Source: Actinotalea alkalitolerans
Lineage (GTDB): Bacteria; Actinomycetota; Actinomycetes; Actinomycetales; Cellulomonadaceae
Length of the DNA: 64,000 nt
Direction: 5' to 3'
Assembly: GCF_023369855.1 (NCBI RefSeq)
Contig: NZ_JAMBPP010000004.1
Location: forward strand, 294,166-358,165
Each line of letters begins with the position of its first letter. Position 1 is the stretch's first letter. The notes under the pieces were generated by a model. It did not search any database. It saw only the letters and a list, made by a program, of their open reading frames with translations, and was not told the origin of the DNA. Positions 54,024-62,172 of the stretch are shown one piece after another. Both the position numbers and the translations under genes were made by a program.

Positions 54024-54229
54024 GCAGGCCCTCGTGGGCGTGGCTGCTCTTCGACGCCGAGGACGGACCCCTCGACCGGCCCCTGAGCCCGACGTTCACC
54101 AACCGCTTCGATGCCGAGTCGTGGCTCGGTGAGACCTGGCGTGACCTGGCGACGCAGGACGTCGCACGCGTCAGGCTCGCGCAGGACGGTGACGTGATCG
54201 GCGACACGGTCGAGCTCCGCCGCGGCTGA
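54020..54229 (+). CDS. Small conserved hypothetical protein
   Basis: 69 residues, SWAWLLFDAEDGPLDRPLSP then FDAESWLGETWRDLATQDVA and a C-terminal GDVIGDTVEL. GTG overlaps the pyrD stop in GTGA. Short acidic proteins of this kind recur in actinobacteria; function unknown. Confidence 0.7.
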   Translation: MSRPSWAWLLFDAEDGPLDRPLSPTFTNRFDAESWLGETWRDLATQDVARVRLAQDGDVIGDTVELRRG

Positions 54230-54260
54230 CGGTGGGACCAGGACGGCCGGCAGCAGGTCG

Positions 54261-55733
54261 TCACACGGCGGTGCCCAGTACGGTCCCCGCGGCGGGCGAA
54301 CCGAAGGGGGCGTCCAGCCCCAGGGTGCCCCAGGCGCGAGCGAGAGCACGGACACCCTGCTCGATCTCACCCGTGGGCTGACCGAACGGGAGCCTGAGGC
54401 GGTCCTCGAACGAGCCGTCCGCCCCGAAGCTCGGTCCGGGAGCCACGCGTACGCCGTGGTGGAGCGCGGTCGCCGCCAGTGCGGACGAGACCGGGGCACC
54501 CAGATCGGCCCACAACGACAGCCCGCCTGCCGGGCTGCTGACCCGCCAGGTCGGCAGGAGCCGCGCGAGCAGGTCACGCAGACCGTCACGCTGCACCCGC
54601 AGTGCGGCACGTCGCGACGCCAGGATCTCCTGGCCGTCGGTGAGCAGCTCGTGAGCGACCAGCTGCTCGAGCACTGCTGTGCCCAGATCGTCCCGGGCGC
54701 GCTCGCGGGCCAGGCGTGCGACGAGCTCGCGGCTCGCGCGGATCCACCCGACCCTCAGACCGCCCCAGTAGCTCTTGGAGGTCGAGCCGATCGCGACCAG
54801 GCCACCGCCCGGCGCACCGCCCAGGAAGGGCGCGGGTCGTGGCCCGGTCAGCGTGAGGTCCGTGAGGGTCTCGTCGGCGATGACGATCGTGCGGTTCCGG
54901 GCCGCGATCTCCCGGACACGTGCGCGCGCCGACACGCTCATGCTCAGCCCGGTGGGGTTCTGGTGGTCGGGGATCAGGTAGACGGCGCGAGGAGAGCTCT
55001 GGCGGATCGTGGACTCGAGGAGGTCGACGTCGAGCCCGTCGAGCCCCACCGGCACGGGGACCGGCCTGGCTCCCAGGCTGCGGACGGTGGCGATCGCGTT
55101 CGAGTACGTCGGGTGCTCGACGACCACCCGGTCGCCTGGGCCGACCAGGGTGCTGAGCAGCAGGCTGATCGCCTGCTGCGCCCCGCTGGTGATGAGGATC
55201 TCGTCGGGTCGCGTGGGTGTGCCGCGCCGGGTGTGCTCGGCAGCAACGGTCTCACGCAGCACGTCCAGGCCGAAGTAGTGGTAGCCGCGTCCGTCCAGGT
55301 ACCTGGGCAGCTCACCGAGCGCCCGCAGGTATGCGCCGTGCAGCCCCGAGGGTGAGGCGGAGGCGGCGATCGTGAGGTCGACGACGACGTCGGGCGGGTG
55401 CGTCGTGGAGTCGCTCGTCCTGCGGGTCCGTCCACCCGACGGCAGGGTGGTGACGGTCCCCGACCCTCGGCGGCTGGTGAGGAACCCGGCGTCACGGAGG
55501 TGCTGGTAGGCGGCTCCGGTGGTGGTGCGCGACAGGCCGAGCGCCGAGGCGAGCTCGCGTTCGCTGGGCAGACGGGTGCGCAGCGGCACCGTCCCGTCCA
55601 GGACGGTCCGCCGGAGCCCGTCGGCCAGGGCGAGGTAGGCGGGTCCTGCACGGCGCCACGAGCCGAGGAGCCGGACGAGCTGGGGGGTGGCCATCCGGCG
55701 CTCGACGGATGATCCGTGCTCGGTGATCGTCAC
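54261..55733 (-). CDS. MocR-family PLP-dependent regulator (YczR/PdxR-like)
   Basis: 490 residues. N-terminal GntR winged helix (LPSERELASALGLSRTTTGA, YQHLRDAGFLTSRRGSG), linker, then an aminotransferase-like domain: ITSGAQQAISLLLSTLVGPG, IPDHQNPTGLSMS, Schiff-base Lys in GSTSKSYWGGLRVGW. The divergent partner is YczE, a common pair; MocR proteins often respond to PLP. GTG 55733 with AAGGTGGA upstream; the TTG upstream is weaker. No pdxST in the window. Confidence 0.9.
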   Translation of the reverse strand: MTITEHGSSVERRMATPQLVRLLGSWRRAGPAYLALADGLRRTVLDGTVPLRTRLPSERELASALGLSRTTTGAAYQHLRDAGFLTSRRGSGTVTTLPSGGRTRRTSDSTTHPPDVVVDLTIAASASPSGLHGAYLRALGELPRYLDGRGYHYFGLDVLRETVAAEHTRRGTPTRPDEILITSGAQQAISLLLSTLVGPGDRVVVEHPTYSNAIATVRSLGARPVPVPVGLDGLDVDLLESTIRQSSPRAVYLIPDHQNPTGLSMSVSARARVREIAARNRTIVIADETLTDLTLTGPRPAPFLGGAPGGGLVAIGSTSKSYWGGLRVGWIRASRELVARLARERARDDLGTAVLEQLVAHELLTDGQEILASRRAALRVQRDGLRDLLARLLPTWRVSSPAGGLSLWADLGAPVSSALAATALHHGVRVAPGPSFGADGSFEDRLRLPFGQPTGEIEQGVRALARAWGTLGLDAPFGSPAAGTVLGTAV

Positions 55734-55747
55734 GGGTCCACCTTCAT

Positions 55748-55760
55748 CCAAGTGGCTATG
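55748..55760. promoter_or_regulatory. Candidate MocR operator
   Basis: CCAAGTGGCTATG in the 61-bp divergent region; resembles AAGTGGnCTA-type sites reported for PdxR/MocR regulators. The match is partial and judged from memory. Confidence 0.35.
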
Positions 55761-55794
55761 GAAGACAAGGCCACCCGCACGCCACTCTTCGGGG

Positions 55795-56490
55795 ATGACC
55801 TTCGATCAGGCCACCGTCCTGCCTTCACGTCGGATCCCCCGCAGGACCCTCCAGCTGATGGCCGGTCTCGTGCTGTACGCCGCATCGATCTCGATGCTCG
55901 TCCACGCAGGCCTGGGCAACATGCCCTGGGACGTGCTCAGCCAGGGGATCTCGCGCCAGCTCGGCTGGTCGCTCGGGACGGTCACCATCGTCGTGAGCAT
56001 CGCGGTGCTGCTGTGCTGGGTCCCGCTGCGGCAGCGGCCGGGCTGGGGGACCGTGGCGAACGTCCTGGTGATCGGCCTGCTCGTGGACCCGTTCCTGGCC
56101 CTGCTGGCCCTGGTGCCCGAGCCTGTGCCGCTGTGGGGGGCGATCGCCCTGACCGTGGGCGGCATCCTGGCCAACGGGGTCGCGACCGCCTGCTACATCG
56201 GGGCGCGGCTCGGACCAGGACCCCGCGACGGCCTGATGACCGGACTGGTGACGCGCACCGGGGGCTCGGTCCGCGTGGTGAGGTTCGGCATCGAGGGCGT
56301 GGTCGTGCTGGGTGGCTGGCTGCTCGGCGGGACCGTGGGCCTGGGCACCCTCGGCTACGCCGTGGCGATCGGACCGCTGGTCCACGCCCTGCTGCCCCGG
56401 TTCACCGTCCGGGCCGGCACGGTGGGCGAGGTCGGCGCGACCCCGGAGCCCGCCGGCGCCACCGGTGCGTCGGTCGGCCACCCGGCCTGA
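55795..56490 (+). CDS. YczE/YitT-type membrane protein
   Basis: 231 residues, five to six membrane segments; VLYAASISMLVHAGLGNMPW, GPGPRDGLMTGLVTRTGGSV and GTLGYAVAIGPLVHALLP are typical of the YczE group. Divergent from the MocR regulator; in YczR-YczE pairs it is the usual target. Transport role is assumed, substrate unproven. ATG 55795 follows CTTCGGGG, a weak ribosome site. Confidence 0.88.
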   Translation: MTFDQATVLPSRRIPRRTLQLMAGLVLYAASISMLVHAGLGNMPWDVLSQGISRQLGWSLGTVTIVVSIAVLLCWVPLRQRPGWGTVANVLVIGLLVDPFLALLALVPEPVPLWGAIALTVGGILANGVATACYIGARLGPGPRDGLMTGLVTRTGGSVRVVRFGIEGVVVLGGWLLGGTVGLGTLGYAVAIGPLVHALLPRFTVRAGTVGEVGATPEPAGATGASVGHPA

Positions 56491-56524
56491 GCCGGGGCTG
56501 AGCGGGTCAGGCCGCGTGCGCCGG

Positions 56525-56573
56525 TCAGGACGGCGTCGGAGACCGTCGCGAGGCTGGTCCGACGCCGTCCTGA
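56525..56573. terminator. Bidirectional hairpin terminator
   Basis: Perfect 16-bp stem (arms 56525-56540 and 56558-56573) with 17-nt loop, between convergent yczE and the aldo/keto reductase gene. Confidence 0.88.
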
Positions 56574-56579
56574 GAGCGC

Positions 56580-57593
56580 TCAGACGGGGCGGGCCGCTGG
56601 GGAGTTCGCCGCGGTCATCGCCGGGTCGCGCACCACGACGTCACCCAGCACCTCGTCGATGCGCACCATGAGCTCGGCCGGGATGTCCACGCCCGAGGCC
56701 TTGGCGTTCTCGGTGACCTGCTCGGGCCGGGAGGCCCCGATGATCGCCGCGGCGACGTTGTCGTTGGCCAGGACCCAGGCGAGCGCCAGCTGCGCCATCG
56801 ACAGGCCCAGCTCCTGGGCGATCGGCTCGAGACCCTGGACCGCGCCGAGCACCTCGTCGTTCATGAAGCGTTCGATCATGCGGGCGCCGCCCTTGTCGTC
56901 CGTCGCCCGAGAGCCGGCGGGCAGGTCCTGGCCAGGCTTGTACTTCCCGGTCAGGACACCCTGCGCGATCGGCGACCAGACGATCTGGGACAGCCCGAGC
57001 TCGCGGGAGGTCGGCACGACCTCCTCCTCGATGACCCGCCACAGCATCGAGTACTGGGGCTGGTTCGAGATGAGCTGGAAGCCGAGCTCCGCGGACAGCG
57101 CGCGTCCCGCCCGGATCTGGTCGGCGGTCCACTCGGACACGCCGATGTACAGCGCCTTGCCCTGACGCACGACGTCGGCGAAGGCCTGCATCGTCTCCTC
57201 GAGCGGGGTCTCGGAGTCGAAGCGGTGCGCCTGGTAGAGGTCGACGTAGTCGGTGCCCAACCGTGTCAGGGAGGCGTTGATCGACTCCATGATGTGCTTG
57301 CGCGACAGGCCGACGTCGTTGGGGCCCTGCGGGCCGGTGGGCCAGTAGACCTTGGTGAAGATCTCGAGCGACTCGCGGCGCTCCCCGGCGAGCGCCTCGC
57401 CGAGCACCGACTCCGCGACCGTGTTGGCGTAGACGTCGGCGGTGTCGAAGGTGGTGATGCCCACGTCGAGCGCTGCGCGCACGCACGCCTTGGCGGCGTC
57501 GTTCTCGACCTGCGAACCGTGGGTGAGCCAGTTGCCGTAGGCGATCTCGGAGATCTTCAGACCGCTGTTGCCCAGATATCGATGAGTGACCAT
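56580..57593 (-). CDS. Aldo/keto reductase (YghZ/Kv-beta-like)
   Basis: NADPH-dependent carbonyl reductase, 337 residues: MVTHRYLGNSGLKISEIAYG, catalytic Asp/Tyr in TFDTADVYANTVAES, Lys in EIFTKVYWP, His in DLYQAHRFD, YIGVSEWTADQI and cofactor-binding AIIGASRPEQVTEN. Natural substrate unknown. TAGGGT ends 6 nt before ATG 57593. Stands alone between convergent yczE and the DUF3043 gene on its own strand. Confidence 0.93.
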   Translation of the reverse strand: MVTHRYLGNSGLKISEIAYGNWLTHGSQVENDAAKACVRAALDVGITTFDTADVYANTVAESVLGEALAGERRESLEIFTKVYWPTGPQGPNDVGLSRKHIMESINASLTRLGTDYVDLYQAHRFDSETPLEETMQAFADVVRQGKALYIGVSEWTADQIRAGRALSAELGFQLISNQPQYSMLWRVIEEEVVPTSRELGLSQIVWSPIAQGVLTGKYKPGQDLPAGSRATDDKGGARMIERFMNDEVLGAVQGLEPIAQELGLSMAQLALAWVLANDNVAAAIIGASRPEQVTENAKASGVDIPAELMVRIDEVLGDVVVRDPAMTAANSPAARPV

Positions 57594-57599
57594 GCCTGC

Positions 57600-57605
57600 A
57601 CCCTA
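57600..57605 (-). promoter_or_regulatory. -10 box TAGGGT of the aldo/keto reductase gene
   Basis: Ends 6 nt before ATG 57593. Confidence 0.55.
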
Positions 57606-57642
57606 GGTCGCCGGCGGGCGGCGCACCTGTTCGTCGGCAGCT

Positions 57643-58254
57643 TCAGCCGGGGAACTCGCCGCGCTTGACCTGCGGACGCGGCAGCCGGGTGCGGCGGATC
57701 TGGAACGACCGCAGCACGCCGTACATCACGGTGCCCTTGACGACCTTGTCCGCACCGAACTTCTTGTTCAGGCCCCTGCGCAGCGACCGGCCGAGCAGGA
57801 ACGCGTCGATCATCGCGACGATGACCACGAGGTAGAGCACCCCGAGCACGACGATCCCGGCCTGCGGGTTGCTGCTGGCCAGGAAGGTGGCGAAGACCAC
57901 CACCATCGAGACGGGCAGGAAGAACTCACCCACGCTCCACCGGGCGTCGACGTGGTCGCGCACCCATCGGCGGACCGGACCCTTGTCACGGATCGGCAGG
58001 TAGCGCTCGTCACCGGTCTGCATCGCGCGGTACTCGCGGTCGCGGACCTCGCGGTTCTTGGCCTTGGCGTTCTTCATCGCCGACCTGCGGTCGCTGGGCA
58101 CCAGCGGGCGCTTGCGTGCTGCCTCGGCCTGGCGTCGCTTCGGGGTCGGTCGTCCCTTGCCGGCGGTGCCGGGCGCCGGCTCCCGGACCTCGGGCTCCGG
58201 CGGGTCCGAGGATGCGGCTGCGGGATCAGGCGTCGACCTGTTGCGGGAGAACAC
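57643..58254 (-). CDS. DUF3043 family membrane protein
   Basis: 203 residues: Pro/Glu-rich start, KGRPTPKRRQAEAARKRPLV, a basic stretch AMKNAKAKNREVRDREYRAM, PIRDKGPVRRWVRDHVDARW, then two helices (about 112-130 and 137-157) and a basic C-terminus. These are the DUF3043 hallmarks. GTG 58254 with TACCCT 6 nt upstream. Function unknown. Confidence 0.92.
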   Translation of the reverse strand: MFSRNRSTPDPAAASSDPPEPEVREPAPGTAGKGRPTPKRRQAEAARKRPLVPSDRRSAMKNAKAKNREVRDREYRAMQTGDERYLPIRDKGPVRRWVRDHVDARWSVGEFFLPVSMVVVFATFLASSNPQAGIVVLGVLYLVVIVAMIDAFLLGRSLRRGLNKKFGADKVVKGTVMYGVLRSFQIRRTRLPRPQVKRGEFPG

Positions 58255-58260
58255 GTGCTC

Positions 58261-58266
58261 AGGGTA
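58261..58266 (-). promoter_or_regulatory. -10 box TACCCT of the DUF3043 gene
   Basis: Ends 6 nt before GTG 58254. Confidence 0.5.
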
Positions 58267-58280
58267 GTCGAGGTCACGGG

Positions 58281-58286
58281 TAGCGT
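58281..58286 (+). promoter_or_regulatory. -10 box TAGCGT of the dipeptidase gene
   Basis: Ends 7 nt before GTG 58294. Only 14 bp separates it from the opposing TACCCT, so each promoter's -35 zone lies over or beyond the other's -10. Confidence 0.5.
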
Positions 58287-58293
58287 TGACGGC

Positions 58294-59691
58294 GTGAACC
58301 CGACCTCGCCCACCGCAGGCCCGTCGACCCTTCGCCCCACCTCGCAGGTCCTGCGTGACCGGGTGGCCGAGGCCTTCCCGGCGGTGCGCGCCGACCTCGA
58401 GGCGCTGGTCAGGATCCCCAGCGTGTCGAGCACCGCGTTCGACCCCGCCCCGCTGGGACGCAGTGCCGACGCCGTGGCCGCCCTGCTGCGCGGGGCCGGG
58501 ATGCCTGAGGTGCAGGTCCTCACCGCGACCAGGTCGGACGGCCTGGTCAGCGCACCGGCCGTGGTGGCCCGTAGGCCCGGGCCGGTGGGCGCACCGACGG
58601 TGCTGCTCTACGCCCACCACGACGTGCAGCCGCCGGGGGAGGAGGCCGAGTGGACCTCGCCCGCCTTCGAGCCCACCGAGCGGGACGGGCGGCTCTACGG
58701 CCGGGGTGCCGCGGACGACAAGGCCGGTGTGATGGCGCACGTCGGGGCCCTGCGCGTGCTGGGTGACGATCTCGGTGTCGGGGTGACGGTCTTCGTCGAG
58801 GGCGAGGAGGAGATCGGCTCACCGACCTTCGGAGACTTCCTGGCCGTCCACCGTGACCTGCTCGCCGCCGACGTGATCGTCGTGGCGGACTCGAGCAACT
58901 GGCGGGTCGGGGTACCCGCCCTGACCACGAGCCTGCGTGGGCTGGTCGACTGCGAGGTCGAGGTCGCCGTGCTCGAGCACGCGGTCCACTCCGGGATGTT
59001 CGGCGGGCCGATCCTGGACGCACCGACTCTCCTGGCACGGCTCATCAGCACGCTCCACGACGAGGACGGCAGCGTGGCCGTGGCGGGACTGCCCGCGGCT
59101 CCCGAGCCCGTGGTGACCTACGACGAGGCAGACCTGCGGGCGGACGCGGGCGTGCTGCCCGGCGTCCGGCTCGCCGGGACCGGGTCGTTGGCCGGACGGC
59201 TGTGGACCAAGCCCGCGCTGTCGGTGATCGGACTGGACGCCACGAGTGTGGCCCACTCCTCCAACACCATCGGCCCCCGGGCATCAGCCAAGCTCTCGCT
59301 GCGCATACCCCCCGGCCAGGACCCTGCCGAGGCCGCGGTCGCCCTGCGCCGGCACCTGGAGTCCCACGCACCCTTCGGTGCGCGGGTCACCGTGCGCGAC
59401 GGGGAGCTCGGCAGGCCGTTCCAGGCACCGGCCGACTCCCCGGCGATGCGGGCCGCGCGCGAGGCCTTCGCCGAGGCGTGGGGCACCGAGCCGGTCGACA
59501 TCGGGCTGGGAGGATCCATCCCGTTCATCGCCGACCTCCTGGAGGTCTTCCCTGAGGCGGCGATCCTGGTGACCGGGGTCGAGGACCCTGACTCACGCGC
59601 GCACGGTGCGGACGAGTCGGTGCACCTGGGTGAGCTCGAGCGGGTCGTGCTGGCTGAGGCGCTGCTGCTCACGCGCCTCGCCCGGCCCTGA
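58294..59691 (+). CDS. M20 family dipeptidase
   Basis: 465 residues, dizinc metallopeptidase: LLYAHHDVQPPGEEAEW with the first His and Asp, LYGRGAADDKAGVMAH with the bridging Asp, VFVEGEEEIGSPTFGDF with the general base Glu, and HSGMFGGPILDAPTLL in the lid domain; the C-terminal HGADESVHLGELE has the last His. Cytoplasmic dipeptidase or carnosinase-like. GTG chosen from -10 spacing; no ribosome site. Confidence 0.94.
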   Translation: MNPTSPTAGPSTLRPTSQVLRDRVAEAFPAVRADLEALVRIPSVSSTAFDPAPLGRSADAVAALLRGAGMPEVQVLTATRSDGLVSAPAVVARRPGPVGAPTVLLYAHHDVQPPGEEAEWTSPAFEPTERDGRLYGRGAADDKAGVMAHVGALRVLGDDLGVGVTVFVEGEEEIGSPTFGDFLAVHRDLLAADVIVVADSSNWRVGVPALTTSLRGLVDCEVEVAVLEHAVHSGMFGGPILDAPTLLARLISTLHDEDGSVAVAGLPAAPEPVVTYDEADLRADAGVLPGVRLAGTGSLAGRLWTKPALSVIGLDATSVAHSSNTIGPRASAKLSLRIPPGQDPAEAAVALRRHLESHAPFGARVTVRDGELGRPFQAPADSPAMRAAREAFAEAWGTEPVDIGLGGSIPFIADLLEVFPEAAILVTGVEDPDSRAHGADESVHLGELERVVLAEALLLTRLARP

Positions 59692-59715
59692 GGCGGTCGG
59701 GCCCGGACACCGTGC

Positions 59716-60246
59716 TCACCCGGTGCGGTGGGCGACATCGACCGCCCGGGCCCAGGCGGCGACGTCCGCCGGGACGTCGGGGCTCTCGGGCGATCCGCCG
59801 AGCAGCCCGACGACCTCGGGGGCCGGGATCCGGCCACCTCCGCGGGACAGGAAGCGCCCGGCGACCAGGCCGCGGGCGACGCTCTCGCTGCCGCGGGTGA
59901 AGACCTGCTCGAGGTACACCACCCTCTCGTCCCAGCCGACGACCCGCGAGGTGATCTCGAACCGGTCCCCGAGCCGTAGCGAGCGTCGGTAGGTCATGGT
60001 CGAGGCAGCCACGACGGGGTACCAGCCTCGCTCGCGAAGCAGTCCGACGGCGCCCAGGTCGGCCAGGTAGTTGCTCCGCGCGATGTCCATCATCTGCAGG
60101 TAGACACCGTTGTTGACGTGCAGGTAAAGGTCGAGGTCGCCGGGGTGGACACGCATCCGGGACACCGAGGGGTCCAGGACCCCCTGTCCGGGAACCGCGC
60201 GGCGCGGACGGGTCGTGGCCAGGGCGAGCTGGATCTGTCGGGTCAC
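59716..60246 (-). CDS. Acyl-CoA thioesterase, hotdog fold
   Basis: 176 residues; DLDLYLHVNNGVYLQMMDIA with the HVNNG motif of 4HBT-type thioesterases, ASTMTYRRSLRLGDRFEITS, ERVVYLEQVFTRG and VARGLVAGRFL. Likely hydrolyses acyl-CoAs. GTG 60246 with TAGCAT 7 nt upstream. Convergent with the dipeptidase gene. Confidence 0.88.
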   Translation of the reverse strand: MTRQIQLALATTRPRRAVPGQGVLDPSVSRMRVHPGDLDLYLHVNNGVYLQMMDIARSNYLADLGAVGLLRERGWYPVVAASTMTYRRSLRLGDRFEITSRVVGWDERVVYLEQVFTRGSESVARGLVAGRFLSRGGGRIPAPEVVGLLGGSPESPDVPADVAAWARAVDVAHRTG

Positions 60247-60253
60247 CGTCGGG

Positions 60254-60259
60254 ATGCTA
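60254..60259 (-). promoter_or_regulatory. -10 box TAGCAT of the thioesterase gene
   Basis: Ends 7 nt before GTG 60246. Confidence 0.5.
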
Positions 60260-60288
60260 CCCAGCGGGCCCCGCCGGGCGCCTGGGGG

Positions 60289-60888
60289 TCAGACCGGAGG
60301 GCTCGGGTCGTACTGGATGCCCCGCCGCACGGCGCGGGCCATCTCGACCGAGTCGAGGCGTGCGACCAGGTGCAGCGCCATGTCGATGCCCGCCGAGACT
60401 CCCGCCGACGTCACCACGTCACCGTCGTCCACGAAACGCGCCTCGGTGTCCGCCAGGACGCTGCGGTCGATCTGGGCGAGCTCGTCGAAGGCGCTCCAGT
60501 GCGTGGCGGCCGGGCGTCCGGCGAGCAGGCCCGCGGCCGCGAAGACCAGGGCACCGGTGCACACCGAGGTCATCAGGGCGGTACGGGTGCGCATCGTCCG
60601 CACCCAGCCCAGGTGATCGGCATCGGCCAGCAGCGTCCGCGTCCCCTCACCGCCCGGGTAGACCAGCACGTGCAGGGTGCCGACATCCTCGGCGGACAGG
60701 TCCGGGACGATCCGTAGCCCTTTGGCCAGCCGGACGCCCGCTCCGTCCCACGAGAAGGTCACCACCTCAGGCCTGAGCTCGCTGCGACGTGCCCACCACG
60801 AGAGCACCTCGTAGGGGCCCACGACGTCGAGCTCCTCGGCGTCGTCGAAGACGAAGACGCCGACGCGCAGCGGTCGTGCCGTGGCCAT
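60289..60888 (-). CDS. DJ-1/PfpI family protein (isonitrile hydratase-like)
   Basis: 199 residues, class I glutamine-amidotransferase-like fold: VGVFVFDDAEELDVVGPYEV with acidic residues, LHVLVYPGGEGTR, and the nucleophile Cys in MTSVCTGALVFAAAGLL, TSAGVSAGIDMALHLV. Resembles the InhA isonitrile-hydratase subgroup and AraC-linked PfpI domains, but lacks a DNA-binding part. ATG 60888 (AGGTGG upstream). Follows nadA by 13 bp. Confidence 0.88.
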   Translation of the reverse strand: MATARPLRVGVFVFDDAEELDVVGPYEVLSWWARRSELRPEVVTFSWDGAGVRLAKGLRIVPDLSAEDVGTLHVLVYPGGEGTRTLLADADHLGWVRTMRTRTALMTSVCTGALVFAAAGLLAGRPAATHWSAFDELAQIDRSVLADTEARFVDDGDVVTSAGVSAGIDMALHLVARLDSVEMARAVRRGIQYDPSPPV

Positions 60889-60901
60889 GTCCACCACCTG
60901 G

Positions 60902-62107
60902 TCAGAGTCCGGGAAGGGCGAGCATCTGGTCGAGGGCGACCCTCGCCCAGTGGGCGTCGTCGGCGTCGACGACGATGCGGTTGACGGTGCGACCCTCGAG
61001 GAGCGACTCCATCACCCACACCAGGTGGGGCAGGTCGATCCGGTTCATCGTCGAGCAGAAGCAGACGGTCGAGTCGAGGTAGTGCACGTTCAGGTCCGGG
61101 TGCGTCGCGGCGAGCCGACGGACCAGGTTGAGCTCGGTCCCGATCGCCCAGGACGAGCCCGGCTCGGCGGCGTCCAGGGCTCGGACGATGTACTCGGTCG
61201 AACCCACGAGGTCGGCCGCCTGGACCACCTCGTGGGTGCACTCGGGGTGCACCAGGACGGTGACCCCGGGGACGCGTGCACGGACGTCGGAGACGTTGCG
61301 TGCCGAGAACCGGCCGTGCACCGAGCAGTGCCCGCGCCACAGGATCATCCGTGCCGCGCTGAGCTCGGCGGGCGAGAGCCCTCCACCCGGACGGCGCGGG
61401 TCGTAGACGACGCAGTCCTCGAGGGACAGGCCGAGCTCGCGGACCGCGGTGTTGCGACCCAGGTGCTGGTCGGGCATGAAGAGCACCTTCCCGGTGCCCT
61501 CGAGGCCGCCGACCCGGTCGAAGGCCCAGCGCAGCGCGACCTGCGCGTTGGAGGAGGTGCACACCGTCCCCGCGTGGCGCCCGGTGAAGGCCTTGATCGC
61601 CGCCGAGGAGTTCATGTACGTCACGGGGACGGTCTGGTCGGCCACGCCGACGTCGGTGAGCACGTCCCAGGCCTCCTCGACCTGCGAGATGGCCGCCATG
61701 TCTGCCATCGAGCAGCCGGCCGCGAGGTCGGGAAGGATCACCGTCTGGTCGTCGGAGGTGAGGATGTCGGCCGACTCGGCCATGAAGTGCACGCCGCAGA
61801 AGAGGATGAACTCCGCCTCGGGTCGTGCGGCCGCCTCGCGCGCGAGCTTGAACGAGTCGCCGGTCACGTCGGCGAGGGCGATCACCTCGTCCCGCTGGTA
61901 GTGGTGCCCCAGGACGAACGCCCGTTCACCCAGCGCAGCACGCGCGGCGCGGGCCCGCTCGACGAGGTCGGGGTCGCTCGCCGCAGGGAGCGACCCCACG
62001 CACTCGACGCCCCGCTCGGAGGCAAGATCCGCGCCCTGGCCCAGCAGGAGCAGTGCGGGGGAGGCTGCAGGCTCGACGAATCCGGGGTTCTGCACAGCTG
62101 TGGTCAC
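60902..62107 (-). CDS. nadA: Quinolinate synthase
   Basis: Condenses iminoaspartate and dihydroxyacetone phosphate to quinolinate at a [4Fe-4S] cluster. 401 residues; VLGHHYQRDEVIALAD, FCGVHFMAESADIL with the first Cys ligand, TYMNSSAAIKA, TVCTSSNAQ, FMPDQHLGRNTA and DSTVCFCSTMNRIDLP with the C-terminal Cys. GTG 62107. nadB and nadC do not follow; the downstream gene is the DJ-1-like one. Confidence 0.96.
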   Translation of the reverse strand: MTTAVQNPGFVEPAASPALLLLGQGADLASERGVECVGSLPAASDPDLVERARAARAALGERAFVLGHHYQRDEVIALADVTGDSFKLAREAAARPEAEFILFCGVHFMAESADILTSDDQTVILPDLAAGCSMADMAAISQVEEAWDVLTDVGVADQTVPVTYMNSSAAIKAFTGRHAGTVCTSSNAQVALRWAFDRVGGLEGTGKVLFMPDQHLGRNTAVRELGLSLEDCVVYDPRRPGGGLSPAELSAARMILWRGHCSVHGRFSARNVSDVRARVPGVTVLVHPECTHEVVQAADLVGSTEYIVRALDAAEPGSSWAIGTELNLVRRLAATHPDLNVHYLDSTVCFCSTMNRIDLPHLVWVMESLLEGRTVNRIVVDADDAHWARVALDQMLALPGL

Positions 62108-62160
62108 TGTCAGATCTTCCCACAGGCACCCGAGGGCGCAGCAGGGCGGTACCACTGCGG

Positions 62161-62166
62161 CAGGAT
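62161..62166 (+). promoter_or_regulatory. -10 box CAGGAT of the glycerate kinase gene
   Basis: Ends 6 nt before GTG 62173. Confidence 0.45.
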
Positions 62167-62172
62167 GGTCCG

